Shown here in pieces: positions 38,275 through 50,603 of a stretch of 64,000 bases of DNA (its first letter is position 1; each line of letters begins with the position of its first letter). The notes beneath the pieces are model-generated. The model was not told the DNA's origin. It made no database searches and worked only from the letters and a program-made list of their open reading frames with translations. A program made the position numbers and the translations under genes. This DNA comes from Balanoglossus misakiensis. Its lineage: Eukaryota > Hemichordata. Where the stretch lies: NCBI GenBank assembly GCA_040954595.2, contig CM082593.2, positions 2,542,001 to 2,606,000 of the forward strand, in the 5' to 3' direction.

Positions 38275-41200
38275 TTAATCGATCTTCACAGTTGAGTAGA
38301 TCTTCCGAACAAATGTACTCGTACCGATGTAGCCCAGCGTTCCACACATAACTCCAAGTCCAAGGCTAAACAGCGCCATGTAGCCGAAATACCACATTGT
38401 TTGAAACAGCCCATACATCCTGCAAGAATAAAACACAAGAAGATTAGATTTCATAGCCTGAACTCCACAACTCGGCTATACAACTGAACTGTAACAAGTA
38501 ACTCAATTATACATAGCAACAAACTGTCTTTGGAACATGCATGACATAATTAGTCAGAATTTGGCTAATCTGTACAATTCTACCAGCTCCGGTTCTCATC
38601 GTTTATTACATTTGTAAATAGATGTTTTTGTAGGATTTTTATACCATTACACGAAAACCAATCAACACTCGAACTGATGGTGCAAAAATTACACATAATA
38701 TCAGCAGCTATGCTTGACACCCCCCCCCCCCCCCCCCCCGAAAAAACTCAATTTTTTATTTGTAAAACTAGAACTTACTTTGTTTTGAAGAAGAAATAAT
38801 AGAACGAGTAGACATAGACGTAGAAGGCCGTAGATGCCGCAGACAGGAAACTTGTCCACTGCCACCTGTAATCTTCAGCATTTAGTAGGAAATAGGTACA
38901 TACAATTGTGACACACACTGTAACTACGGCTAAGATCAGGAATACTAGCAACATAAAACCATACACATAGTAGATCTTGTACGCCCAGAAGGATGTAAAA
39001 ATAAAATACCTGTTGAAAGAAAGAAAAGATATAGTTGTTGTTGGTACGATAATACTGTTGTGTGTCATTAAAACAAGTGAAACTGGCTTTGAGGGAATAC
39101 TGACAACAAAGAACAACAGAAAACAACACTCACATTTCAATGAAGATTGAGCCGAATGGCAAGATACCACCAAGCATGACAATAACATAGGGTTCCATAA
39201 ACCATTTCTTTTCAGGTATTGGTCTGGGCACAGCATTGACGCGGCATGGATAGTTTGGCTGTCCACTGATAGCACGACCCATTAACGTTCCAACCAGAGT
39301 CAATGGTAAGATAACAAATATACAAATACAAGACACAGCAACCTGTGGGCAAATAAAAAAGACAGTTAACTTACAACGATGCTTCAATAAAATTCAACAA
39401 CATTTTCGAGTTCCTGATGGTGGATCATGGCTAATTTCTTCTTCATTTTGCAAGGCGTGAAAACTAGCTCATCAGAACCAGTCTGTTTTTCGCACTGCAG
39501 GAAACAGGGGTAAAATTATCAGTAGAAAAGAGAGATATACATGTATACTAACATTTCATTAAGTGTACTCACCATTGTACCAAACGGAATAGCTCTGGAG
39601 GCATGATAATAAATAGCAATGAAATTGATGAAGAATGCCACACCACAGACTAAACTTGGTATTAGGAAAGCCCCACACACCATCTGTTTAATCCATTTTT
39701 TCCCTGAAATGAAACAAACGACATAGCTCTGAATTATGCTCAATAGACAAACAAAAGTACATGAATGATGTGGCAATGAGCTGATTGGAAAAGAACATCT
39801 GATCTGTAGTTCACACATCACTTAACCCCTTCACCCCCAGTTCCCTCTATACAGGTTCAACTTTATCATAGAAAACAACGGATTTGGACCAAACCATAGT
39901 GGTGAAAGGGTGATGAAATCATAACTTACCTCCCATTCTGGAGTAGAGTCCACCACCAGCATAGCCATTGATTGGCGCAGTAGCAGCGTAGACAAATATA
40001 GATGTACTCAACATTGATCCACGTCTGAAAAAGAAATCAAGGCCGGCATCTATCAGCTCAAAAAATCTTGAAAGTTATTGCTAAACCAGGTACATGTAAG
40101 TAAGAAGTCACAAATGCAATTGTGAAATCATACATTTACAAGTTTCTGTTTAAACCACATTTGAATACATTTTGAGATTTCCAACTTCACCAAAATATTG
40201 TTGCAATTTAATCTCTGCACTAAAGTGAAAATTATAATTATGACCATTATCAAACAGCATGACTACTTACTCCATATAGAGATCGCCAACAATAGCGAAG
40301 ATGATGACACACAACGCAACTGACAACACATGATATCCTGACGCAATCAGAGATGAAAATAACACTGTGTGTGACGCTGGTCTGAACACATCTCCATGGA
40401 CTTGTTTCCAGCCATACTCATCTCCCAAGTCTCTTTCCTAATGGAAAAGAATTACGAAAAGGCGTAAGTGTATATCAAAGCGAACTTGGCTTTCACGGCT
40501 CATTTTAATCTTGTTCACATGATCATGTGATTCAAAAATAAATGTAAACAAACAAATATTTTCAGTGAACAATACAACCTACAACATGAAAGTATACAGT
40601 GGTTCCTGCTGTGTACAATCTACTTCCACACAAGATGTCAACGTGGTCTTACCATGACAATTCTAGTACAGTCATTAATAGAGCCAATGAGAAATTTAGT
40701 GGTCTTTTCAAGCTCAGCAGCACAGAAGCTCTGTTGGCTCAGCATTGAGTCGACAGGGTGTGTTAGTTGTTGAAGGTGAACCCAACATAGGACAGAAAGA
40801 AAAGGGGGCAGTCTGAGTAGAAGTGGTGCTTTCATATTGAAAGACGAGTAAATCCTGAACAGGTGACTTCAATTTTGATAATAGTGAGATGGAAATCAAT
40901 TCTGAGATGATGAGAGGAGGAATTGGTGTTAATATAGACTAGAATTGGGACGGAATTATACATGTGGGTGTGTGTACGTAGGATTAGGAGAATTCCTATG
41001 GCCATTTCACGCACATGGTTATGTTTGTATCAGTGTGTAAGGATGTGATCACTCACCATATCATCAAGCTCGTCATCCTTGCTGTATCTGGCGTAATCTT
41101 TCCGGAGAGTTCTCATCAGAATCATAGAAACCAGACCGACGAGGAAGATCACCATCATGAACGAATTGAAAATTGAAAACCAATGAATCTGAAATATTAA

Positions 41201-44055
41201 AACAATAAGAGTTACTGGAATGCCTGAATTACACAACTACATTGTACTGTCTGATAAGTTTTCATGTAACATATTTTTATACACTGTGTGAGGTTTCTAC
41301 TCACTCTATGCTGGAAGAAATTGGGATCTAGGTATTTATCGAATCTTGTCTTAAACTCTGTCTTGGAAGGCCTCCACTGCACTTGGTAGCTGAAAGGTAT
41401 CTTGACCCCCGGGGTCAGTTTGACCTTGGCTTCACTGGTGAGATTGACATCGACAATTTGGTTGGCGTTGTAACCAATGTCAAGTTTCTTGTGCGTCCAG
41501 ATGTAGTAGCCCTCGCCACTCTCGTCAATTTCACCAGCAATACCTGGAGACGGAAAATGCAGAATTTTTTTTATTTTAAAGATCAGTTAATCAAAAAGGT
41601 TCCCTGTCACCATACTGAAATGCCCACTGCTTGCCTTGCCATCACTGTGCAAGATTTCACAATCCCTTGTGGGCAGGAGTTGATTGTTGTACCTGTTTGT
41701 AATTTACAATGGCATGTATGCAATTACCGTAATTAACTCTCATGGCTGATTTTTCACACTACAAGGCTGAAACTATAGCTCTCTCAGACAGAAAGGTTTA
41801 GTGATACATCTCTTTCTATTCTATTTCCTGACCATCAAAATACAGCTACTACCCTAATCTAATATGATACACGTACATTTTATTTCACAAAATGATGTGT
41901 GGACTTATGCGATTTCTGTATAGTTCATAGAGTCACGTTTTTGACTACTCACCCCAAATTGGCAAATCATCGATATACATCTGATACCAATAATGATTTT
42001 TCACTGCGTACAGAAACGCTTGGTATCTCTCTTCTGTCAGCTCTACTTCACAGTAGGTTTTCTGACCAACTTCAGCTGTAACAAACACAAGACAACACAT
42101 CCGTTGGAACTTGACGCAGTGAATTGAACAGCTTGTTTATCTTTCTATTTATTTCCTTCCCCGACAAAAATTGGATATTGTTGACATATATTTGAGTATA
42201 ATTACACCATTATAATCTTACCTTTGAAGTTGATTTCAAGTCCACTGAACTCCAGTTCAATGCCTTGTAAGTTCTCGCCCAGAGTTTCATGGTAATGCCC
42301 AATGTTTGATTTGGGTCCTCTGCAGAAGGGCAGGGAGTAGTAATTGTAGGTCTCCTGTCTGTTGTGATATGGACCCACAGTGTTCATCCATAGTACTACC
42401 TCTTCATTGTCCTCATACTGTCAAAAAAAAAATATTATCAGGAGCTCAGCGAAATGTTGCGACAAACTAACCCACTGCTTGAAACTCTAATTACTCTTTA
42501 GAACATTTTACAATAGATGGGGTAATTACTAGCACAAACAATGAAACTGTATTGCACACATACCGATGGTAACAGTTTTGACTAGTCCCGCCGGGTGACT
42601 GGTGGAACTATACTTCATTGTGATACCCGGAGGGCGGGAGGAGGTGATGTCAACAAAACCGCGACTTCATGCAGTGAAGTAATTTGTGACCTCGGTCGCA
42701 TCTTAAAAACTTTGCCTGACAATGGTTTCTCCATTCATTCAACGCGCTGGCTCTTGCTATGCCCTTTTATGCAAAACAGTCCCCCTGCAGAGTTCTACGC
42801 TAATCTCCGAAATTTAGACATTAGCATTTCAATGCTGTTCAGCTATGGGAACAATTACCGGTGTGCACTAGACTGTTACAATCAAACTTCATTTGGAAAA
42901 TGCTTAAAAGTATACATGTACATACAGCTGATTCAGAAATTTAAATGCAATTGAAAAGTATCTGGGAATATATAATCTATTTAAATATGGCATCATCCGC
43001 ATGATTGATGTATTTGACTATTTACAGAGGACACACCTACACATGAACAGCTGTTGTGTGGACATTTGTTAGAATCCACGTTGAACAGTGCATACACCAT
43101 GTGTACCAATGGCACAATTTCTTCCGATCTATGATAGTAACCGAGTAAATCAGTCGATTTAGCAAAGTCACAATACAGTGATGATGAAGATAGTATATAT
43201 TTCAAAGGGAAATCGCACCAAAATTGTGAATATTGTCACTGTCTGCCATACAGACTTATCGTATTGACCTTATTTAATCAAAGGCAATTTTTCTAAACAT
43301 CAACCAACCAACACGCAAATGACCCAACATGTCAAAGTTCAATGCCACCTCCCCAAATGCCAAAGAGTGCTGAACACTAATGACTATATATCCAAATCCT
43401 GCTTTAGAGTTAGGATACTATGTCACTTGATTTCTAACTGTATTTTGGACTTGCTATGTTTGTCTGGCTTGGGTGTACGCGTGTCCGATCATATTCTGAG
43501 TAGTGTATGCATAGGATGGGTGTAGTCACTTGTCTGTTTCGTGATGTCTGTTTCAATATAGGAAGAGCCTATACAGGCTACAGGCGAAACGATGACAGGC
43601 CGGAAAGTACGCAATCCTGCTTGCCATCAGTCTCAACATGCCAAACTGTCTGATCACTGAAAACGCGTATGTGGCAAAATATTACCCGACAATCACTGTG
43701 CAGTAACAAGTGGAAGCCCTTGTCACAACACAGGTTGGACGTGTTATTTTTTAAACTGCAATCAAAATTTGACTGATGGCAGTAGCGAACCCGATTTTCT
43801 TTCCAGGTACTTCCCGTTTGGCTGGAAAGACGATAACCAAACTTGGGCTAACGAGAAAGTAATGTGTAAAGACAGTACGTTGAAATAAATTCACTTCCTA
43901 CAACATTTCGTCCACATCAGCTGTCCGCCATCTTGGATAGCAACCGAATAAAAATAAACATCGAAGCCACTTACTGTATGGGAGTGTTCATCCGCTCGGA
44001 TTGTACAAAATATCGCAAGACTGACGCATACGATTCTCAAAATGTTTCTCCTCAT
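38275..44055 (-). CDS. TM9SF3: Transmembrane 9 superfamily member 3 (nonaspanin), complete
   Basis: Eleven minus-strand exons with GT-AG junctions join in frame: 43975-44055, 42222-42417, 41953-42075, 41305-41543, 41057-41188, 40271-40437, 39930-40024, 39573-39703, 39134-39342, 38779-39009, 38275-38419. They total 1749 nt, or 582 aa (human TM9SF3 is about 589). The start ATG (44055) has A at -3 and opens a signal peptide ([20 protein letters not shown]) followed by ADEHSHT, as in TM9SF3. A lumenal domain (about 21-213, with [14 protein letters not shown] and YHWETLGE-like YHETLGE) precedes nine membrane segments; the first is in exon 5 ([18 protein letters not shown]). Later family signatures are [33 protein letters not shown] and [14 protein letters not shown]. 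The C-terminus KIYSTVKID matches the KXD/E-type Golgi-retention signal described for nonaspanins. The expected role is Golgi/endosomal membrane-protein sorting. It is divergent from receptor gene A. Function is inferred from orthology. Confidence 0.96.
38720..38739 (+). repeat. Poly-C tract (20 C) in TM9SF3 intron 10
   Basis: Twenty consecutive C on the plus strand (poly-G in the TM9SF3 pre-mRNA), 40 nt downstream of the exon 10 donor. It could form a G-rich RNA structure, and its length is error-prone in assemblies. Confidence 0.9.
39822..39915. mobile_element. Short inverted-repeat element (MITE-like) in TM9SF3 intron 7
   Basis: The left end TTAACCCCTTCACCCCCAG and the right end GTGGTGAAAGGGTGATG are imperfect inverted repeats about 94 bp apart, with no coding capacity. 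The left end is nearly identical to the satellite's left border motif at 5045. The target duplication is not clear on the right side. Confidence 0.4.
42418..43974 (-). other. TM9SF3 intron 1
   Basis: A 1.56-kb intron between the signal-peptide exon and the lumenal-domain exon. A 119-codon plus-strand ORF at 42595-42954 has no recognisable domain or splice partner and is treated as chance. No repeat or RNA gene is evident. Confidence 0.7.
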
Positions 44056-44260
44056 TTCTGTCGATTATTTTGGTTGTTTAACGATCGCCGAGGCAGATGA
44101 TGTCCGATATAACTACACTGGTTATACGTCTGACGTCCTCATAACCCCATCGACAACCCTCGCCACGTCAGCTACGCTTCCATATGTCGGCGCTGAGGGC
44201 GCTAAATATAAACATTTCAGAGCTTGACTCGAAATGCCCTGCCTCTATGGCTCAAACTCT
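44056..44260 (-). promoter_or_regulatory. TM9SF3 5' UTR and promoter-proximal segment
   Basis: Just upstream of the start ATG the sequence becomes CpG-containing (GACGTCA-like ATACGTCTGACGTC, TCAGCGCC, CGATCGCC), unlike the flanking AT-rich DNA. This fits a housekeeping-type promoter. A TGACGTGG/TGACG-type motif near 44165 on the minus strand resembles a CRE/bZIP half-site. No TATA box is evident. Confidence 0.4.
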
Positions 44261-44839
44261 AGTTGTGATTTACTAACTACAAGTCCAAGGTGTAAAAAAA
44301 CAAGGCAAAAAGCTGCATACATTTACTCTTAAAATGAAATAAATTAATACCCATGCATTACTGGTTTGGGTTGACTGTTGCATGCGAAAAAAACACAAGT
44401 CAACGAAAGGGAAAATAACATGTATGACAATATTATAATAGGTTACTACATGTAGTACATTTACATGTATATTGTAAACTATTTTAAGAACGTACGCTCC
44501 ATGTAAAATGTATTTATACATAGTCTTGATCAACTGCACTTCATAAAGTTAATAATGCTTCAAGTTGTCATAGTACCCACCGACCGACAAATTCCGAAAG
44601 GCACCTATACCTAAACTCTCTCAGATGACACACACAAGTCTTCAAAGCACCAGCGTCAACGTTGGCTGCGCTTCGCAGTACAGTGTAACTGCTGAACGTA
44701 GATCCGAGGTCACTGACCCAACAGGCCTGGACACTTAACACATTCAAACAGGGAACAATGATCAATTTCTCAACGATATATTAACATGATTGTTATCGAG
44801 TGCAACTTTAATACCAATCCGTTCTCTCTGAATGATAAT

Positions 44840-45110
44840 AGTACATTTTTTATTCGCCTCATGTGTGTAATAAATCAACATTTAGACAACAGTTTCATTC
44901 TCTCACACCCCTCTGATCAACAGTTACACCCGAAAGTTACATTGAAATATGCTTGTTATCATGTGCATTTTATGATAATTGTCAATTTACAAGTATTTTT
45001 CATTTGCGTCATAAAGTTGGGCGGTCTTTAATTAATCAACATTTAGACAATGGTTTCACTTTCTCTCACATCCATCCGCTCATCAGCTACACCAGACTAT
45101 CTCCCGAATC
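44840..45110 (+). repeat. Imperfect direct repeat in the divergent intergenic region
   Basis: About 44845-44945 and 45000-45105 share the order ATTTTT.ATT.GCGTCAT/CGCCTCAT, then ATCAACATTTAGACAA, then GTTTCA.TCTCTCACA, then ATCAGCTACACC/ATCAACAGTTACACC and CCGAA. The offset is about 160 bp. It lies 50-320 bp upstream of the TATA box of receptor gene A. Confidence 0.6.
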
Positions 45111-45156
45111 TCGTATAGCCACACAATCCTATATTGGCTCTGTCACCCGTGCTTCA

Positions 45157-45165
45157 TATATAAGG
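45157..45165 (+). promoter_or_regulatory. TATA box of receptor gene A
   Basis: TATATAAGG lies 203 bp before the ATG of gene A and about 25-30 bp before a plausible transcription start in GACGGACGTCGTTG. A short upstream ORF (ATG at 45264, stop ending 45290, eight codons) would sit in the resulting leader. Confidence 0.5.
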
Positions 45166-45367
45166 ACGGACGTCGTTGTACCTGTAAAACAGGGAACCCA
45201 GACAACTGGTTGGGAGAGAGTGTATCATCTCGCAACACTCCAAGGCCGGGTCGGTTTCCTTTGATGGTACATGTACCAGCAAATACTTAGCAAAAACACG
45301 CCACCAACAACAGAGACAACACTGGTCTTCGCTAGACAGACGTCAGGGTAAGGTGCAGTCCGCTAGG

Positions 45368-48300
45368 ATGGTCAATATCGCCTATTTTCTCTGTTTGTCC
45401 GCCTTTAATAGTCTCATACTGCCCGCGACAGGTAAGTTTTTTCTGGTTTCTCTGCGACTGTAGTACTCAAGTGCTTTATTATTTGTTACCGTGATACTAT
45501 AATGTTATTTTTAGGGGCATTTTAAAACCTCGTAAACGAGTTCGTTTTAGATACCGATATGCTGATGGCACTCATATCTGATCTAATCAAGAACAATTAG
45601 TGGGAAAGGATAAGTGAAAGAGATTCATATCTGTAAACACGCATATCTCAAGCAAAATGTCGGAAAGTCAATCTGGATCTGTTTTGTACGAGACAACCGA
45701 GAAAAAAGTACCAGTAATTTTCACTCTCTTTCTGACAGTATCGGCTTGTTGTTCACCGAATGTTAGGGCCATGCAGAATTTACTTTGAGGTTCCAAACGA
45801 TATACCATTTGGTATCTGACAGCCATATTCGGGGTTCAATCTTGACGTCAATACATTAATGTTGCATTTACGTTTACCGTTCAAGTGTGACGAACTTATT
45901 TCCCAAAAATGACCAATACAATCACAATAAAATATGATCAATTTAACTAATTTATGCAATGCCAACTATTTTAATCTAAATAATTGACAATTCAATGATA
46001 CCCGCCAGCTCCAGCAAGACAAATTAAATTGTTTTGTTTAATCTAATAACACGCGGCGTTCATGCACTGTAATTTTGCTGGTTATTTTGTTAATAAAACA
46101 ATAACATTTCTTCGTTTATCCAGGTATCCTACTGCAGCCAGATGATCGGGTCAGACTTATCAACGACCTCATGGAAAATTACAGCCCTTACGTGCGCCCA
46201 GTTCTCGATATTTCCACTGTTACCACAGTAACATATGGGATGGCTATATTCAAGCTTCTTGAAATGGTATGTCTCATCATGACCAATCCACCCACAGACC
46301 GCGGTCGCAATCCGCGTGCGCATTTTCATGATCAACTTGGCTTTTTTGTCACTATAATCAAATTATGTAAAATAAGCGTTTTCGTAACGTTACATGTGTG
46401 CAAATTGAAATGACGTCGTCTTGAAACATTGAATGGTATTTCGTAAAACACTTGAGTTAGACAGGAGATGCGGCGTCGTTATAGTCGAAAACAAATATTC
46501 ATGAAAAAAAAACCTTGGCGCAAACTCTGCTGGTATAGTATAGACAGTGATTAACATGACAATGCCGAAGAGTGCTTGACAGTTTCCCTCAAATTATCAC
46601 CTCAGTTCTTTCTGAACAATTTCGTGCTGACACCTGTGGTTTTATTCTGACAAATAAACGCTGGATTTTCCCGTCATTTGGGGGATTAACGCTGAATTTG
46701 AACATACATGCAGATTGTACAGGACCAGTTTGCCATGTAAATACCATGCATCTATATTACCCCGGAAGATATACGGGTAGTCACGATTAATTACGATAGT
46801 TCTAAATGAATAACAAATTCCAGTAATCAACGGCTCAACCATGAGATTGCAAAGTTTCATACATTTCCATCTTACTTACAGGACGAAGTAAATCAACAAA
46901 TTTCTCTGAGCGTATGGTTACGACAGGTCTGTACGTTTAATTGAGCCACTACCCACACTATCTACAATTGTTTGGCTATTTATTTCAGTACATGTAGTTT
47001 TGTTTTGTGTATCAACTACTTTTAGTAGTTTTACAGGTGTTTTGTGTAACCATTGCAATATCAATGCCATTGGCGATGATTTGACATTTCTATCTGCTTC
47101 ATGGATCTGGTGATTCGCTTACCTTGTGTGATGATGATCTTTTGGACCCGATTTTCTCGCTTCATGGATACAGCAACCTGAAAAAAAAACAATCATACAG
47201 TTACAAGACAATCTGAATTTGAAAACGGACTGCACCAACTGTTAGTAGAACATAACCTGTGTGGTGTTTTTTTTTTTGGGGGGGGGCGTATTAAGTTCTG
47301 CCGATCTTTTTAACCTATATTGAATCGTGTCTTCATTCTCTGAATGGACAAATATTTCTTCCAGCGTTGGAATGACGATTTCTTGACATGGAATCCTACA
47401 GAATATGGCAACGTCTCTGTCATCAGATTACCGAATAAACTTCTGTGGCGCCCTGATATTCGTTTATATGATAAGTAAGTTTTTTACACTGGTCAGACGT
47501 CACTTTGTGAAATGCATTCCCAAATCTGATATCTAAACAGTATTTGTCAACGTACACGTGTCATTTTCTTATTCCATGTTGAATGTGTCTGTTTCACTGT
47601 AAACCGACACTGACACTTCATGAAATGCTCTCTCTATCTCGACAGCGTTGGCGAAGATTTTCTCATAATCGATGACACTGACGCTATCATCTCCAGTACA
47701 GGCCACGTGGCCTGGAACGCCCCAGCCATCGTGAAGGCCGCATGTCCCTTCAACGGTGTCAATGTCCCGTTTGACACCCAGAGCTGCGGTCTGAAATTCG
47801 GTCCTTGGTCGTACAATGGTCTGGACATCGCCATCACCAGCGACTTCGGCGAAGCGGACCTGAGCAACATCAGCCCCAACGGCGAGTGGGACGTGATCAG
47901 CGCCAACGCGACACCACAGATGGTCTACTACAAGTGCTGCCTCGAGCCGTACCCCGACATCAAGTTTGTCGTCGTCTTGAAACGCCGGCCGTTGTATTAC
48001 GTCTTCAATATCCTGATTCCCAATATCTGCATTTCGCTGCTCACACTGGTTGCCTTCTATCTACCAACTGAATCGGGAGAAAAGATGTCGTTGATGATGA
48101 CCATTCTGTTGTCTCTCGTGGTCTTCCAGCAACTGGTGAATGCACGCATGCCTCAGACGTCAGACCTCCCCTACATCGGTACACGAAAGTCATTTAGTTT
48201 AATTTGGTTATTAGTGCATTTGGTGCATCTGCTTCCCTTTGATATCCTATAAGCCAAGGGCACATTATGTAGCCTGTCCATGTATGGAAACTAACGGCAT

Positions 48301-48932
48301 ACATATTTCTGTCACTTTCAGGGAGATACTTCCTAGGTATGATTTCGATGGTTTCCATTTCGGTGTTCTTCACCGTGTTCGTGATCAACATATTCCACCG
48401 GGATGCTCGGGAAATCCCGCCGCACATGCGCAAGTTCATCTTCGGTTTCCTGGCACCAGCTGTTGGACTGGGAAACAAGAAGAAAACCCACCTGGGGGCG
48501 CGAGAGGGCGATGTGCAGGAGCTTGACACTGACGAACTTGCGGGTGATGAGTTCGAGAGCATCAAAGAAAAGTACAACAAGTTGGCAAAGAAACTCGCCG
48601 GGGCGAGGGGGACCATTGCTAGTTCGGTTGACAACGATAACCGGTTATCGTCGGTGGATTTTACGATCTTCAGAGAGCGAGAAGAGCTGAGACGACAGGA
48701 GGATGCTGGAACCAAGCCACCTGGTCCGATCCTAGACAAGCAAGTGGGGGAACTGTCACAAGCTGTGAAATTTCTAGCGTGGAGACGGATACTGAAAGAC
48801 CGTGAGAGTAGACTGTCGTGGGAATGGCAAGAAATGGCCCAAGTGGTCGACAGGGCGCTGATGTGGCTGACTGCGATATACACACTCGGCTTCACCGCCA
48901 TCATGATGCTGATGGCAGTCGATAGACTGTAG
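45368..48932 (+). CDS. Nicotinic acetylcholine receptor-type subunit, gene A (alpha-like)
   Basis: Six exons join in frame: 45368-45431, 46124-46266, 46882-46926, 47365-47474, 47646-48178, 48322-48932 (1506 nt, 501 aa). The 45-nt and 110-nt exons are the classical nicotinic pattern. A signal peptide (MVNIAYFLCLSAFNSLILPAT) is followed by the ligand-binding domain: loop D in VWLRQRWNDD, loop A WRPDIRLYD, Cys-loop C154-C168 with 13 residues between, loop B Trp175 (GPWSYNG), and loop C YYKCCLEPYPD with the vicinal Cys218-219 of alpha subunits. M1 is about 236-259. M2 starts after Glu266 (-1') and Lys267 and has Leu9', which predicts a cation pore. M2 has Gln15'-Gln16' and no acid at 20'. M3 begins in exon 6; an intracellular loop of about 150 aa precedes M4 (VVDRALMWLTAIYTLGF). 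The N-glycosylation sequon in the N-terminal helix region of genes B-D is lost here (LDIST). It should form a pentameric plasma-membrane channel. Confidence 0.95.
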
Positions 48933-49231
48933 TAGAATTCAAGCTGTTTGACAGACCTAAAGATATGACTTTCCTGTTAACGTTAGTTTTTTTAACATTA
49001 AATTTTATAACAGTGAAGTTTTGGTTGATACATAAAGTTTGTATAACAAAACGAACAAAAAAATAACGGTAAGAGTGTTTTGTGATTTTAAGATAGATGC
49101 ATAGCAGATTGGACGTAAGGGGCGGCACCGTCCACTAACATAGTCTATTGGTTTACAATTAGTCCATTATTTCATTGAATATGTTTTGCATTTTGTAAGT
49201 TTCCTTAGTGAATCGTTTTATGTGTTTTTTG

Positions 49232-49237
49232 AATAAA
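49232..49237 (+). terminator. Poly(A) signal candidate for receptor gene A
   Basis: AATAAA lies 300 nt after the gene A stop, the clearest hexamer in its 3' flank. Confidence 0.5.
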
Positions 49238-49394
49238 CATCATTATGACGATAATTTTAAGGTTATGAATGGGAATTATTGTAAATATTAAGCTCACTTA
49301 ATTCAAACGAAAATTGTTAACATTTCAACATTTGCTGGTTTATTTTTTATTCATTAAAGTGAAAATCTTAATAAACTTTAGAGCCACGACTTAC

Positions 49395-49461
49395 CTTGTC
49401 CGGCGATGGCAGCGATAATATACGCACGTCTTTGAAGTGTACAATTTTCGAGTGAAGCCAT
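49395..49461 (-). CDS. Orphan first-coding-exon candidate
   Basis: On the minus strand an ATG (49461) opens 22 codons (MASLENCTLQRRAYIIAAIA, then GQ) that end, in phase 1, at ACAAG|GTAAGT. It sits in a CpG-rich segment with a CCAAT box about 265 bp upstream. No acceptor exon was identified to the left; the minus strand there is occupied by the antisense of gene A and then TM9SF3. It may start an unrecognised transcript running antisense through gene A, or be chance. The Kozak context is weak (T at -3, G at +4). Confidence 0.25.
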
Positions 49462-50603
49462 AGAGGGCGTATAGGCCTACACACACCAGGACACACACCC
49501 AGGCATTATCATCGTCACACGTCGATCAGCAGTAGCATTGTCGGCACACACGTCTTCAGCCATCATTATCGGTTGGTCCACCTCCAGAGGTATCTTTCAA
49601 TACGATAAGCAAGCGTCGAAAGATTTGTCTGAAAGTAGAAATATTGTCTGCTCCGGATCCAGCACCGTCGCTCAATAACCCGGCGCCATATTGGATTGCT
49701 GCGTGTACGTACGTAACGCTTGCTGTGATTGGTCCGCAGCTATTCAAATAGGCACGAGTTGCCTGCGCCCCCGGGGAAATTAAAAGCATTTGTTTGCAAT
49801 CCGTCCTGTGTTGGTTAAATCAGGGTTTAGTCACCTCGCGGTGTGTGTCTTAAACATTTAAAATAATACGTCGAAACTTCCTGGTATTTGCCTTAAAACA
49901 TGACATTCCTTTATTTATCAAAACCATTGAATATTAAAACGTTGCCATGTTATGCCTTCAATGAACATGGAGTGACGAGGTAACCATATATTCACATTAG
50001 GCGCTTATGTATGATAAACAATTACACTGAGTGATCAGAATATTATACTTTGTTATACCTTTCATTTGGTTGAGTTGATAAAAAAACAATAAGAGTATAT
50101 CATGTTCAATTTTATGCGTTTATGTATATACAAGCAACTGTAAATTTCGATGAATTGAATAAATTATGTGTAAACCCACATTTTCTATTAATAACGCCCT
50201 GCACGTGGGTTTGTAAATCTTTTCGTATTGTACCAACCTGAAACAAGTTACACATTTCCGCTACCATGAAAATGTATCCACTTTTTGAACATCTACAAAG
50301 GTTAGGGTTCAGATTTTCAATATACTACATTACACTAAGCAAAATGCGTCCTTAGATACAGTGGCAACAGTTGCCGAGAGACCAGATGGCGGCAAAAACG
50401 AATTTTCTCAAAGTAATAAAAAATTAAATCCAATCTTGCGAAAATATCCATGTGTATTGAATCAATAAGCGAAATTCATATGATCAATGCCACATTGTCT
50501 CATCAATTCGTCTCAGCACACGAGAGCTGTGTATGTAACGCGACGTTGCCCAGTCAAAGGCAATTTTAAAGGGTCATCGGAGATTAGTAACACACCCGGT
50601 CGT

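Larger units (their letters stand above)
48933..50603. other. Intergenic interval between convergent receptor genes A and B
   Basis: Mostly AT-rich 3' flank of both genes. The exception is about 49390-49790, which is CpG-rich and has promoter-like features on the minus strand: GGACCAATCACAGC, containing a CCAAT box, near 49725, and a perfect splice donor at about 49394. The remainder shows no gene, RNA or repeat that I can support. Confidence 0.5.

Noticed and set aside
42595-42954. 119-codon plus ORF in TM9SF3 intron 1
   Set aside because: No domain, no splice partners and atypical composition; consistent with chance in non-coding DNA.
48194-48904. 236-codon minus-strand ORF opposite receptor gene A exon 6
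   Set aside because: The plus frame carries M3, the intracellular loop and M4 with intact splice sites; the antisense frame has no recognisable domain.
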